In this document: in pieces, positions 15,205 to 24,879 of the stretch
Position numbering within the stretch: the first letter of the stretch is position 1
Layout: each line of letters begins with the position of its first letter
Assembly (NCBI RefSeq): GCF_007197775.1
Contig: NZ_CP041638.1
Coordinates: 3,534,001-3,598,000, forward strand
DNA: 64,000 nt
Origin: Thalassotalea sp. PS06
Lineage (GTDB): Bacteria; Pseudomonadota; Gammaproteobacteria; Enterobacterales; Alteromonadaceae
Reading direction: 5' to 3'
The notes under the pieces: generated by a model
Databases searched by the model: none
What the model saw: only the letters and a program-made list of their open reading frames with translations
What the model was told of the DNA's origin: nothing
Position numbers and translations under genes: made by a program

Positions 15205-17268
15205 ATGGATTCGAGGGGAAGACATCAGGGCAAGGCAGGATCAACAAAGGATCCGGCCCGAACAGTACCAAAGCTGCGGTCGCTTTTGAAAAAGTATAAA
15301 CAGACGAAAAACATTCAAACCGGCTTGTTAAAATTATCGGAACTGTGCAGTACCGAGACGGATATAGTCTGTCTTTACAACAACCTTCAGAAAGTCATTC
15401 GCAAATACTTTCCCGCTGAAAATCTCTATATTGAACGCTTCGACAGCAAAAGCGATGGTCCGTTTTATATCGACGAATTATTTTGCGCACCTATACGCCC
15501 ACAACTCCATAGCGATATTGTCGATTTCGTCTCTTCTATTGCCAAACCGGTTTACTTAAATCATGACAAGGTAGTCATACTAGAAGCCGAGCAAAATCTG
15601 GTTAGTCGCCCGTTTCCACTGCGCAATGATCAAACCAAACTGGTGGATGTCTGGTTAATTGCACCATTGACCATGAATAACAGTGCCTATGGATTGGTAG
15701 CAATCAAAGGGTTTATCTCTGAAGCCGACAACACCCTCGAAGATTTACAGCTAATTCGATATATCGCGGCGCAGATATCTGCCTGTATTCAACGCCATCA
15801 AGCGATTAACGAGCTGCAAACCTACTCGCAGGACATTAACCAGTTAGTTGGAGAACGCACCGCTGATTTACAGCAAAAAAACCTGCGTTTGCGCAAGCAA
15901 GTGGAAGAGCGCCGTGCCATTGAACAACAGTTATATTTCGCAGCGCACCACGACACTTTAACTAAATTACCGAATCGGGCGATGTTTTCTGACCGATTAG
16001 AACACTCTTTAAAACATGTTAAGCGTCATCCTAACCATCGCTTCGCGGTGCTGTTTATCGATTTAGATCGCTTCAAAGTGATTAACGATACTTTAGGACA
16101 CCATATCGGTGATTTACTGTTGGTGGAGATATCAGAGCGTATTGCTGATTGCATTCGTGGTAACGATATTCTTGCCCGTCTCGGTGGTGACGAGTTTGTT
16201 ATCCTACTCGATACCCTGGTTCAGCACGAAGATGCTGAAGATATTGCCCAACGTATTATTGAAACCATTGAACAGCCCTTCTATATCGATAACCAGGAGC
16301 TATATTCCAGCGCCAGTATCGGGATTACGGTATGTGATCGCCGTTATCAAAATGCCGCAGAAGTGCTTCGTGATGCCGATGCTGCCATGTATCAGGCGAA
16401 AGCGCTGGGTAAAGGCCGTTTTATCTTCTTTGATGATTCCATGCGCCAGCAATTAATGGCAAATTTGAACCTCGAGCATGAATTACGCAAAGCGTTACGG
16501 GAAAAGCAATTTACCCTGCATTTCCAGAAAATTACCAATTTGGGTCAGGCGGATACTGAGCAAGGACAAACTTTAGGGTTTGAATCTTTATTGCGTTGGC
16601 AACATCCCAAACGCGGCCTGCTAAATCCAGGTGATTTCCTAGAGGTAGCTGAAGAATCCGGATTAATTATTGATATTGAATGCTGGGTGTTGGCAAGCGT
16701 CGCTGAACAGCTCAAGCACTGGGACAGTGAAGGCAGTCACATCAACACCTTTGTTAGTGTCAACTTGTCTCCAAAACAGCTTCAACATAAGACTCAGGTT
16801 AAACAACTAATTGATGTGATAAGCAGCCATTTCCCAGAGCCGGAACGGTTAATTTTAGAGTTTAACGAGCGGGCATTTGTGCAAAATCCAGAACAATCTC
16901 TGCAGGCTTTGAAAATGCTCAAAGCCGCTGGGGTAAAACTTGCACTTGATGATTACGGTTATGGTATGTCATCACTTAATTATCTGAGCAACTACCCATT
17001 TGCCTTTATCAAACTACACCAGTCCTTTGTAAAATCTCTTAATAACAATGAGAAGAATTTAACACTGGCAAAAAGCCTGCATGAGCTGGGAGATAGTTTT
17101 GGTTTCCGTTTGGTCGCAGAAGGGGTAGAAACCCAGGCACAATTGGATCTGGTTAAGAAAGCAGGCTGTGATTATGCTCAAGGCTATTTCATTTCACGTC
17201 CGCAGGCGGCTGATTCCAAAAAGGAAGTTAGTGACGACAATGATGACGATGTCATTGATTGCGCCTAA
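15205..17268 (+). CDS. GAF-GGDEF-EAL c-di-GMP turnover protein
   Basis: The ATG at 15205 has AAGG 8 bases upstream and is preferred to the in-frame ATG at 15181 (687 residues). Residues about 45-200 form a GAF-like sensor, then a coiled coil (DLQQKNLRLRKQVEERRAIE) leads into a GGDEF domain with intact RLGGDEF and an inhibitory I-site RGND five residues before it. The EAL domain has ESLLRW in place of EALLRW but keeps the Glu, and retains the Asn of VNLSP, the Glu of LEFNE, DD of LDDYGYG, Lys of IKLHQSF, Glu of AEGVE and Gln of AQGYF. Both synthesis and hydrolysis of c-di-GMP are therefore possible. There is no membrane segment. Confidence 0.9.
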   Translation: MDSRGRHQGKAGSTKDPARTVPKLRSLLKKYKQTKNIQTGLLKLSELCSTETDIVCLYNNLQKVIRKYFPAENLYIERFDSKSDGPFYIDELFCAPIRPQLHSDIVDFVSSIAKPVYLNHDKVVILEAEQNLVSRPFPLRNDQTKLVDVWLIAPLTMNNSAYGLVAIKGFISEADNTLEDLQLIRYIAAQISACIQRHQAINELQTYSQDINQLVGERTADLQQKNLRLRKQVEERRAIEQQLYFAAHHDTLTKLPNRAMFSDRLEHSLKHVKRHPNHRFAVLFIDLDRFKVINDTLGHHIGDLLLVEISERIADCIRGNDILARLGGDEFVILLDTLVQHEDAEDIAQRIIETIEQPFYIDNQELYSSASIGITVCDRRYQNAAEVLRDADAAMYQAKALGKGRFIFFDDSMRQQLMANLNLEHELRKALREKQFTLHFQKITNLGQADTEQGQTLGFESLLRWQHPKRGLLNPGDFLEVAEESGLIIDIECWVLASVAEQLKHWDSEGSHINTFVSVNLSPKQLQHKTQVKQLIDVISSHFPEPERLILEFNERAFVQNPEQSLQALKMLKAAGVKLALDDYGYGMSSLNYLSNYPFAFIKLHQSFVKSLNNNEKNLTLAKSLHELGDSFGFRLVAEGVETQAQLDLVKKAGCDYAQGYFISRPQAADSKKEVSDDNDDDVIDCA

Positions 17269-17269
17269 A

Positions 17270-17290
17270 GGCAGACGGCAGACGGCAGAC
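17270..17290. repeat. three tandem copies of GGCAGAC
   Basis: A 7-bp unit repeated exactly three times directly after the c-di-GMP gene stop codon, followed by a pyrimidine-rich stretch with several CTGCA/TCTG words up to 17360. Function unknown. Confidence 0.85.
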
Positions 17291-17366
17291 GAATCATACT
17301 AACTTAAACGTTGGTTCAAGGTTTACTTTAGCTTCTGCATTCTGCACTCTGAATTCTGTGCACTTT

Positions 17367-17392
17367 GAGACTCGATCAATAATTCGAGTCTC
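17367..17392. repeat. perfect 9-bp inverted repeat at the rep 3' end
   Basis: GAGACTCGA (17367-17375) and TCGAGTCTC (17384-17392) around 8 bases, touching the last base of the rep stop codon. Neither side has a proper T-run, so it is either a weak transcript-end hairpin for the convergent pair or an RNA-stability stem. Confidence 0.6.
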
Positions 17393-19422
17393 TATTTATC
17401 CGTTTTCTTTGCCGCCAGCATCGCCCTTAACCCAGCGACACCTGCCTGACCTTTACGCTGTTTTTCTTCTGCCGATTGCCGCTTTTCACCGCCCTGTTCC
17501 CAGATTAGATCATCCTGCGGCATTTCATACAAAAATCTCGATGGCTCGGTCTGAATCAGCTCACCAAACTGGCGACGTTCTTTGGCGTAAGTAAAGATAA
17601 GCTCACGTTGCGCTCGGGTTACGCCTACATAGGCAAGACGGCGCTCTTCCTCAACATTATCTTCATCAATACTGGTCTGGTGCGGCAACATGCCTTCTTC
17701 CATGCCAATCAAATAGACGTAAGGGAATTCCAGGCCTTTGGAAGCATGTAAAGTCATCAACTGCACCTGATCCGATTCTTCTTCCTCCTCATTACGTTCC
17801 ATCATGTCACGCAGTGTCAGGCGGGTAACCACCTGAGGTAAAGTCATCGGCTCGTCCATATCCGTGCCTTCAAGCATATCAGTCACCCATGAGAATAACT
17901 GAGTCACATTTTTCATCCGCATTTCTGCGGCTTTTGCACTCGGGGAGGTATCATACAACCAATCTTCATAATTGATGGTTTGGATAAATTTTCTCAGCAC
18001 CGCTGGCGTATCGCCACGCATCGCATTGTCTTCAGTTTCCACCATCATCCGGGTAAATCGTTGCACATTGGCAAGACCACGACCGGTTAAATGCTGTTCC
18101 AGGCCCAGCTCAAAACTTGCGGCAAACATACTGATTTGGCGCATATTGGCGTAAGTGCCCAGCTTTTCCAGGGTTGCCGGGCCAATTTCCCGACGTGGTA
18201 CATTTACCACCCGTAAAAACGCATTGTCATCATCCGGATTTACCAACAATCGCAGGTATGCCATGATGTCTTTGATTTCAGAACGAGAAAAGAATGATGT
18301 GCCGCCACTGATTTTGTAAGGAATGCGGTTTTGCATTAATACTTTTTCAATCACCCTGGATTGATGATTACCGCGATACAAAATGGCATAGTCTTTAAAC
18401 TGGCTTTTGTTCAAAAAGCGATGCCCCAATAATTCACCGGCCACACGTTCGGCTTCATGATCTTCACTCTTGGTGCGAATAATTCGAAGTTCAGGCCCAT
18501 ATTGCAGCTCAGAGAAAAGTTGTTTGTCGTATACGTGCGGATTATTGGCAATAAGAATATTCGCGCATTTTAGAATTCGTCCGGATGAACGATAATTTTG
18601 TTCAAGCTTAATCAGTTTTAACTGTGGGAAGTCTTTACCCAAAAGCACCAGGTTTTGTGGTTTTGCCCCGCGCCAGGAATATATCGACTGATCGTCATCC
18701 CCAACCACAGTAAATCGGGCGCGCTCGCCAGCGAGTAATTTCACCATCTCATACTGACTGGCATTGGTATCCTGATACTCATCCACCAATAGGTATTGAA
18801 TCTTCTTCTGCCAGCGCTGCCGCACTTCTTCATAGTTGCGCAGCAATAAGGTTGGAATAAGAATCAGATCATCAAAATCCAGGGCGTTAAAGGCCCGCAT
18901 GTGCTGATGATATTCTTTATAAAAATGCGCAAATAATGAGGCTTCTTCACCTTTAGCATGCTTAATCGCAGCGTCAGGTAACATCAATTCATTTTTCCAG
19001 TTGGAAATACGGTTCTGTAATCGGGAAAGTAACTCTTTATCACCGTCCAGCTGTTTTTCCGTAAGCTCTTTTAACAGCGCTAAGGTGTCCTGATCATCAA
19101 ATAGAGTAAACCCTGGTTTGAAACCTAAGGTTTTAAGCTCGCGTCTTACAATATCCAAGCCAAGGGAGTGAAACGTAGAAACCATTAAGCCACGAGTAAG
19201 ATCACGTCCTAGCATCTTGCCTACTCGCTCTTTCATTTCCCGAGCCGCTTTATTGGTAAAGGTAACGGCGGCGATATTGCGAGCTTTGTATCCGCATTCC
19301 TGGATCAAATAGGAAATTTTCTGACAGATCACTCCCGTCTTTCCAGAACCCGCTCCGGCGAGTACCAGGCACGGACCACTGACATAGTTTTTTGCTTCAT
19401 TTTGACCAGGGTTGAGCTTCAT
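17392..19422 (-). CDS. rep: ATP-dependent DNA helicase Rep
   Basis: The ATG at 19422 ([20 protein letters not shown]) matches the Rep N-terminus, so the 16 extra upstream codons of the open frame are excluded (676 residues, the normal Rep size). The SF1A motifs are in order: [62 protein letters not shown] and [11 protein letters not shown]. Rep is a 3'-5' helicase that clears proteins ahead of the replication fork. Oddity: the residue after GKT is Gly (GKTGVI), where Rep, UvrD and PcrA normally have Arg. It is divergent from ubiK. Confidence 0.93.
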   Translation of the reverse strand: MKLNPGQNEAKNYVSGPCLVLAGAGSGKTGVICQKISYLIQECGYKARNIAAVTFTNKAAREMKERVGKMLGRDLTRGLMVSTFHSLGLDIVRRELKTLGFKPGFTLFDDQDTLALLKELTEKQLDGDKELLSRLQNRISNWKNELMLPDAAIKHAKGEEASLFAHFYKEYHQHMRAFNALDFDDLILIPTLLLRNYEEVRQRWQKKIQYLLVDEYQDTNASQYEMVKLLAGERARFTVVGDDDQSIYSWRGAKPQNLVLLGKDFPQLKLIKLEQNYRSSGRILKCANILIANNPHVYDKQLFSELQYGPELRIIRTKSEDHEAERVAGELLGHRFLNKSQFKDYAILYRGNHQSRVIEKVLMQNRIPYKISGGTSFFSRSEIKDIMAYLRLLVNPDDDNAFLRVVNVPRREIGPATLEKLGTYANMRQISMFAASFELGLEQHLTGRGLANVQRFTRMMVETEDNAMRGDTPAVLRKFIQTINYEDWLYDTSPSAKAAEMRMKNVTQLFSWVTDMLEGTDMDEPMTLPQVVTRLTLRDMMERNEEEEESDQVQLMTLHASKGLEFPYVYLIGMEEGMLPHQTSIDEDNVEEERRLAYVGVTRAQRELIFTYAKERRQFGELIQTEPSRFLYEMPQDDLIWEQGGEKRQSAEEKQRKGQAGVAGLRAMLAAKKTDK

Positions 19423-19579
19423 TAATGTCTTATTTGATAAGGTAAGTTGAATGCAGGCAATTTTACCCAATTAACATCTGTGTCGAAAGGATCAAATGAA
19501 GAAATAAAGCCTAACCACTACGTTAATCGGTCCATAACTGCTAGGATATGAACACATTAACGCAATTAATAAGAGCTCT

Positions 19580-19843
19580 ATGATTAACCCGAAGAAAATC
19601 GAAGAAATTGCTAAGCAAATCACCGATTCCATTCCACCGGGCGTAAAAAATGTCGCCACGGATTTAGAATCGAAAACCAAAGAAGTATTGCAGCGTAAGT
19701 TAGCGCAACTAGATGTGGTGACCAGGGAAGAATTCGACGTTCAAACTCAGGTTCTGGCAAAAACCAGAGCCAAGCTCGAAGCGATGGAAGCGAAGCTTGC
19801 CGAATTAGAATCGGCGCTCGCCGATAAACCTGAACCCAAATAG
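19580..19843 (+). CDS. ubiK: ubiquinone biosynthesis accessory factor UbiK (YqiC/BMFP family)
   Basis: An 87-residue protein with an N-terminal amphipathic helix (KKIEEIAKQITDSIPPGVKN), the VTREEFDVQTQVLAKTRAKL segment and a C-terminal coiled coil that trimerises. UbiK helps aerobic ubiquinone synthesis by contacting UbiJ and membrane lipids. It is transcribed away from rep and ends before ilvA, convergent. Confidence 0.92.
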   Translation: MINPKKIEEIAKQITDSIPPGVKNVATDLESKTKEVLQRKLAQLDVVTREEFDVQTQVLAKTRAKLEAMEAKLAELESALADKPEPK

Positions 19844-19900
19844 CATCGGTCGGTTTTCATAACCTTCAAGAACCTTTTCCATGTTGCTTATGGAAGTTTG

Positions 19901-19925
19901 AATGCCGGCGTTATCCGGCATTTCT
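19901..19925. terminator. hairpin between ubiK and ilvA
   Basis: AATGCCGG (19901-19908) pairs perfectly with CCGGCATT (19915-19922) around CGTTAT, followed by TTCTG on the plus strand. The T-run is weak, but the site lies in the convergent gap and may end both ubiK and the ilv operon. Confidence 0.5.
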
Positions 19926-19934
19926 GATGTTACT

Positions 19935-21503
19935 CTACTCGCCTTTTTGACTCAAAAACGCCTGATAGGCCGGGTTATCGGTTTCTTCAAACCACTCGTA
20001 ACCCAAATCCTGTAGGTGCGCAAAGAAATCCTGTTGTTCGCTATCAGCAACTTCAAACCCCGCCAATACCTGACCAAATGCGGCGCCATGATTACGATAA
20101 TGAAATAAGGTAATATTCCAAAGCTCACCTAAGGTATTGAGAAACTTTTCTAAAGCGCCCGGGTATTCTGGGAACTCAAATCGAAATAGCCTCTCTTTGA
20201 CCATAGGTTTACTGGCACCACCTATCATGTAGCGAACATGCAGTTTAGCCAGTTCATTATCGGTTAGATCTTGCACCTGATAGCCGCTGGATTCCAAGAT
20301 ATTGACCAGCTCTTCACGTTCCTCTGCACCATGAGACAAGCGAATACCGACAAAGATATTGGCCTTGTTAGCATCTGAATACCGGTAATTGAATTCAGTA
20401 ATCGCCCGGCCACCTAAGGTCTGGCAGAACTGACGAAAGCTGCCTTTTTGTTCCGGGATAGTCACAGAGAACACCGCTTCTTTTTGCTCCCCCAACTCAC
20501 AACGTTCCGAAACATAACGCAGGCTATGAAAATTCATGTTGGCACCGGACAAGATGGCAACCAGCTTTTCATTTCCTTTTGAGGTTTTCACATATTTGTT
20601 GATACCAGCTAATGACAGAGCACCAGCAGGTTCGGCAATCACCCGGGTTTGCTCAAAGGTTTCTTTGATCGCTGCACAAATTTCATCGGAACTGACAGTG
20701 ATCACCTGATCACAATATTTGTAAATTAAATCAAAGGTGTGCTCACCGATACGTTTCACCGCAACGCCATCAGCAAATAAACCAACATTGTCTAAATCTA
20801 CCGGCTTACCTGCATCGAACGCGGCTTTTAAGCAGGCTGAGTCTTCTGCCTCAACACCAATGACTTTCACATGTGGCGCAATTTGTTTCACATAAACAGC
20901 AATACCGGCAAGTAATCCGCCGCCACCGCAGGGAACAAAAATAGCATCGACATCCGCAAGTTGCTGCAGGATTTCTTTACCTACGGTACCTTGACCGACG
21001 ATAACATCCGGATCATCAAACGGTGGAATAAAGGTTTTTTGCTCGCTCTTAGCAAACTCAATAGCCGCCTGTTGTGCTTCGTTAAAGCTCTTACCAATCA
21101 AGCGTACCTCGGCGCCAAAATGACGCACATTGTTCACTTTGATTTCAGGCGTGGTAATTGGCATCACAATGGTTGCCTTTACCCCTAAGCTTTTAGCCGC
21201 AAGCGCCAGCCCTTGCGCATGATTACCGGCAGAAGCGGCAATCACACCATTACTGCGTTGCTCAGACGACAATTGCTGTAACTTGTTATAGGCACCGCGT
21301 AATTTAAACGAATGCACCGGCTGCTGGTCTTCGCGCTTTAAAAACACTTGATTATTCAGCTGCGCAGAAATCTTCGGCAGATACGTTAAATCCGTTTCCT
21401 TGGCGATGTCATAGACAGGCGCCATCATAATTCGGCGCAAGTAAGTTAGCGCTAAATCCTGTTCCCTATTTTCTGCAGATGACTTTGTTTGCTGAGTTAC
21501 CAT
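19935..21503 (-). CDS. ilvA: biosynthetic threonine ammonia-lyase IlvA
   Basis: A 522-residue fold-type II PLP enzyme. The cofactor Lys is in HSFKLRGAYNK, the glycine loop is PCGGGGLLAG and the catalytic core ends near residue 325. Two ACT-like regulatory repeats follow (about 330-420 and 425-515), which give isoleucine inhibition in the biosynthetic type. It turns threonine into 2-oxobutanoate, the first committed step to isoleucine. It is the last gene of ilvGMEDA, starting 8 bases after ilvD. Confidence 0.96.
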   Translation of the reverse strand: MVTQQTKSSAENREQDLALTYLRRIMMAPVYDIAKETDLTYLPKISAQLNNQVFLKREDQQPVHSFKLRGAYNKLQQLSSEQRSNGVIAASAGNHAQGLALAAKSLGVKATIVMPITTPEIKVNNVRHFGAEVRLIGKSFNEAQQAAIEFAKSEQKTFIPPFDDPDVIVGQGTVGKEILQQLADVDAIFVPCGGGGLLAGIAVYVKQIAPHVKVIGVEAEDSACLKAAFDAGKPVDLDNVGLFADGVAVKRIGEHTFDLIYKYCDQVITVSSDEICAAIKETFEQTRVIAEPAGALSLAGINKYVKTSKGNEKLVAILSGANMNFHSLRYVSERCELGEQKEAVFSVTIPEQKGSFRQFCQTLGGRAITEFNYRYSDANKANIFVGIRLSHGAEEREELVNILESSGYQVQDLTDNELAKLHVRYMIGGASKPMVKERLFRFEFPEYPGALEKFLNTLGELWNITLFHYRNHGAAFGQVLAGFEVADSEQQDFFAHLQDLGYEWFEETDNPAYQAFLSQKGE

Positions 21504-21511
21504 AGCGTCCT

Positions 21512-23371
21512 CTATGACTGAAATTTGTCGAGTAATTCGGTATTTCGGATTGCGCCTTTATCAGCACTTGTTGCCAACATTGCATAGGTTTTTAACGCAT
21601 AGCTGATTGGACGCACGCGATCCACAGGTTTCCAGGCTTTGTCGCCACGCCCCTGCATTGCCTCACGTCGATGCGCTAATTCTTCATCGCTAATCGTCAG
21701 CTCAATCTTACGGTTAGGAATATCGATATCGATACCATCACCATCTTCAATAAGAGCAATTACGCCACCAGAAGCCGCCTCAGGTGAAACGTGACCAATC
21801 GACAAACCAGAGGTACCGCCAGAGAATCGACCATCGGTGATAAGTGCACACTTAGTGCCAAGCCCCATGGATTTCAGATACGTTGTCGGGTATAGCATTT
21901 CCTGCATTCCTGGACCGCCTTTCGGGCCTTCATAGCGAATAACCACAACATCGCCTTCAACTACACTGCCACCTAAAATGCCTTCTACTGCCGCATCCTG
22001 AGATTCAAAAATTCGCGCCTTGCCTTTAAACACCAGGTTTTCTTCAGCAACACCGGCGGTCTTTACAATACAGCCGTTCTCAGCAATATTTCCGAACAAT
22101 ACCGCGAGACCGCCGTCCTGGGAAAAAGCGTTTTCTTTAGAGCGAATACAGCCGTTCTCACGATCATCATCCAGGGTTGGGTATCGACAATCCTGACTAA
22201 AGGCTTTGGTAGTGCGAATACCGGCAGGACCGGCGCGGAAAAACTCTTTTACCGCTTGATCATCGGTTTGTTTAATATCGTATTGCGCCAGCAATTCTTG
22301 CAAAGACATACCTAAGACATTGGTAACCCTGGTATCAAGTAGCTCGGCTCGGGCCAACTCCCCTAAAATCGCCATCACTCCACCTGCACGATGTACATCT
22401 TCCATATGATATTTCTGAGTCGATGGGGCCACTTTACAAAGGTGTGGCACGTGACGAGACAAGCGGTCGATATCAGCCATGGTAAAGTCCACTTCCCCTT
22501 CCTGAGCGGCGGCCAATAAATGCAATACGGTGTTAGTAGAACCACCCATAGCAATATCCAGACACATGGCATTTTCAAACGCAGCTTTAGTAGCAATGGA
22601 ACGCGGCAGTGCGTTTACGTCATCTTCCTGATAGTAACGTCGGGCCAGCTCAACCACACGCTTACCCGCAGACAAGAATAATTGTTCACGATCGGCATGT
22701 GTCGCCAGCATCGAGCCATTGCCAGGTTGCGCCAGACCAAGAGCTTCTGCCAGACAGTTCATCGAGTTGGCGGTAAACATCCCCGAACAACTACCACAGG
22801 TTGGACATGCAGAACGTTCTACTTGCGCCGCCTGCTCATCGGAAACATTTGGATCAGCGCCCTGGATCATTGCATCGACCAGGTCCAGTTTGATGATTTG
22901 ATCAGACAGTTTGGTTTTTCCCGCTTCCATCGGGCCACCGGAAACGAAAACCACAGGAATATTCAGGCGCAATGCCGCCATTAACATACCCGGGGTGATC
23001 TTGTCACAGTTGGAAATACAGACCATGGCATCGACACAGTGAGCGTTAATCATATACTCCACGGAATCGGCAATTAGCTCGCGGGAAGGAAGCGAATAGA
23101 GCATGCCCGAGTGACCCATGGCGATACCATCATCAACGGCAATGGAATTGAATTCTTTTGCAACACCACCGGCTTCTTCGATAGCGCCGGCAACCAGTTG
23201 CCCCATGTCCTTAAGATGGACATGGCCTGGTACGAATTGGGTAAATGAATTGACGACTGCAATGATAGGCTTGCCAAAGTCGCTATCTGTCATACCGGTG
23301 GCGCGCCACAATGCACGCGCACCAGCCATGTTACGACCTTGGGTAGAAGTTGCAGACCTTAATTTAGGCAT
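21512..23371 (-). CDS. ilvD: dihydroxy-acid dehydratase IlvD
   Basis: A 619-residue Fe-S dehydratase close to the E. coli protein over its whole length ([20 protein letters not shown] at the start). The cluster cysteines are visible in [11 protein letters not shown] and [36 protein letters not shown] is the conserved C-terminal signature. It dehydrates dihydroxy acids to the 2-oxo acids of valine and isoleucine. It lies between ilvE (189 bases upstream) and ilvA. Confidence 0.97.
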   Translation of the reverse strand: MPKLRSATSTQGRNMAGARALWRATGMTDSDFGKPIIAVVNSFTQFVPGHVHLKDMGQLVAGAIEEAGGVAKEFNSIAVDDGIAMGHSGMLYSLPSRELIADSVEYMINAHCVDAMVCISNCDKITPGMLMAALRLNIPVVFVSGGPMEAGKTKLSDQIIKLDLVDAMIQGADPNVSDEQAAQVERSACPTCGSCSGMFTANSMNCLAEALGLAQPGNGSMLATHADREQLFLSAGKRVVELARRYYQEDDVNALPRSIATKAAFENAMCLDIAMGGSTNTVLHLLAAAQEGEVDFTMADIDRLSRHVPHLCKVAPSTQKYHMEDVHRAGGVMAILGELARAELLDTRVTNVLGMSLQELLAQYDIKQTDDQAVKEFFRAGPAGIRTTKAFSQDCRYPTLDDDRENGCIRSKENAFSQDGGLAVLFGNIAENGCIVKTAGVAEENLVFKGKARIFESQDAAVEGILGGSVVEGDVVVIRYEGPKGGPGMQEMLYPTTYLKSMGLGTKCALITDGRFSGGTSGLSIGHVSPEAASGGVIALIEDGDGIDIDIPNRKIELTISDEELAHRREAMQGRGDKAWKPVDRVRPISYALKTYAMLATSADKGAIRNTELLDKFQS

Positions 23372-23560
23372 AATACATCCTTAATAAACCATAAAATTTC
23401 TAATAGTAAATAACCGCCAACCTCTGCAACGATGCAGAAAAGTCAGCAGCTTATACCAATTAAACTAGCGGCTAAAAACCGATGGCTTATATCGAATTTA
23501 TTAATGCCAAAGCCTGCCTGTCTCAATCAGACAGGCGAAGCTTCGATATATTATCGCCAG
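23372..23560. other. ilvE-ilvD intercistronic region with stem and ATACCAAT motif
   Basis: The longest internal gap of the operon. It contains GCCTGTCT (23516-23523) pairing perfectly with AGACAGGC (23529-23536), then the 10-bp palindrome CGAAGCTTCG (23536-23545), and a TTATACCAAT motif at 23451-23460 seen in other intergenic regions here. There is no T-run after the stem, so it is more likely an mRNA-stability or repeat-derived element than a terminator. Confidence 0.6.
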
Positions 23561-24487
23561 TTATTTTACCGGAGCTAACCAGCCCCATTTATCTTCAGTT
23601 TCACCGGTGAAGATGCCAAAGAACGCATCCTGGATCTTACGGGTGATTTCCCCGCGACTTCCGGTTCCAACTTTAATACCATCTACGGTGCTTACCGGAA
23701 CGATTTCCGTTGCGGTACCACACATAAAGAATTCATCCGCTAAGTAAAGCGCTTCACGAGCAATCAACTCTTCACGAACTTCCAGACCCATTTGCTTGGC
23801 TAGAGTGATGATAGTGTCACGCGTTAAGCCAGGTAAGATTGAACAGGTTGAAGGTGGAGTGTAAAGCACGCCGTTACGAACTAAAAACAGGTTTTGACCT
23901 GCGCCTTCACTCACATAGTTGTTTACGTCTAAGGCAATACCTTCGGTATAACCGTGACGAGCCGCTTCGTTAGAAATTAGCTGTGAAGACAGATAGTTAC
24001 CACCAGCTTTTGCGCCGGTAGGCATAGTGTTTGGTGCTAAACGGTTCCATGAAGAAACCCCTACATCTACGCCTTTTTCCATAGCGTCGGCACCTAAGTA
24101 CGCGTCCCATGAAAATGCTGCAATCATCAGTTCTGCATTGGCATCAACCGGTGGACGTAAACCCATACCTACATCGCCTAAGAAAGCTAATGGGCGTAAG
24201 TAAGCAGATTCAAGATTATTTTGTGCAACAGAGTCCTTACAGGCCTGCATCACTTCTTCGCGGGTAAATGGAATATTCAAGCGATAGATTTTCGCAGAGT
24301 CAAATAAACGATCGACGTGCTCTTCCAAACGGAAGATACAGGTACCGCGATGAGTTTTGTACGCACGGATACCTTCAAATACACTGGTACCGTAGTGCAA
24401 GCCGTGGCTCATTACATGAACCGTAGCATTTGCCCAAGGCATTAACTCACCATTAAACCAAATTTGATCAGCGTTTACTTTTGCCAT
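23561..24487 (-). CDS. ilvE: branched-chain amino acid aminotransferase IlvE
   Basis: A 308-residue fold-type IV aminotransferase. ADQIWFNGELMPWANA, HGLHYGTSVFEGIRAY, the PLP Lys in TGAKAGGNYLSSQL, and SEGAGQNLF are the expected landmarks. It makes Ile, Val and Leu from their 2-oxo acids with glutamate. It begins 29 bases after ilvM in the same operon. Confidence 0.97.
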   Translation of the reverse strand: MAKVNADQIWFNGELMPWANATVHVMSHGLHYGTSVFEGIRAYKTHRGTCIFRLEEHVDRLFDSAKIYRLNIPFTREEVMQACKDSVAQNNLESAYLRPLAFLGDVGMGLRPPVDANAELMIAAFSWDAYLGADAMEKGVDVGVSSWNRLAPNTMPTGAKAGGNYLSSQLISNEAARHGYTEGIALDVNNYVSEGAGQNLFLVRNGVLYTPPSTCSILPGLTRDTIITLAKQMGLEVREELIAREALYLADEFFMCGTATEIVPVSTVDGIKVGTGSRGEITRKIQDAFFGIFTGETEDKWGWLAPVK

Positions 24488-24516
24488 TTCTTTATTCCTA
24501 AGTATTCATTGAGAAG

Positions 24517-24789
24517 TCAGTTTAATGCTTCACTGACTTGATATGTCTGCAAGCCCTGATCTTCGACTTTTATTTGCTCGATGTCGATTATTTTCAGCAA
24601 TTGCTTTGTTAAATTTTCTATCGATCTGTCACTTTCTACTGACAGTTGAATATCCAAAAGATCGTTTTGCTCACCGGGGAGCATGGATAATCCACATAAT
24701 CGAAATCCACGGTATCGGGTTACCTGAAGTAATCGTTCTACAACCATCACGTGATCGGATGCGGTAATTTTCAAATGATGTAAGGTCAT
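24517..24789 (-). CDS. ilvM: acetolactate synthase II small subunit IlvM
   Basis: The ATG at 24789 has AGGAG at ideal distance and gives a 90-residue protein starting MTLHHLKITASDHV; the open frame runs 16 codons further up without support. The fold is a single ACT domain (VVERLLQVTRYRGFRLCGL), as in IlvM, which activates the IlvG catalytic subunit and is short compared with IlvN/IlvH. It is between ilvG and ilvE. Confidence 0.92.
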   Translation of the reverse strand: MTLHHLKITASDHVMVVERLLQVTRYRGFRLCGLSMLPGEQNDLLDIQLSVESDRSIENLTKQLLKIIDIEQIKVEDQGLQTYQVSEALN

Positions 24790-24879
24790 AAAGAGTACTC
24801 CTGGGTTAACGGAATAAATAGGTCCTGAACACGCCAATCTGGGTTTGATTGCGTAATTGCGCTGACGAATAATCGATAA

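Noticed and set aside
17392..19470. Rep N-terminal extension of 16 residues
   Set aside because: The extension is unlike Rep homologues, while [10 protein letters not shown] at 19422 matches the known start.
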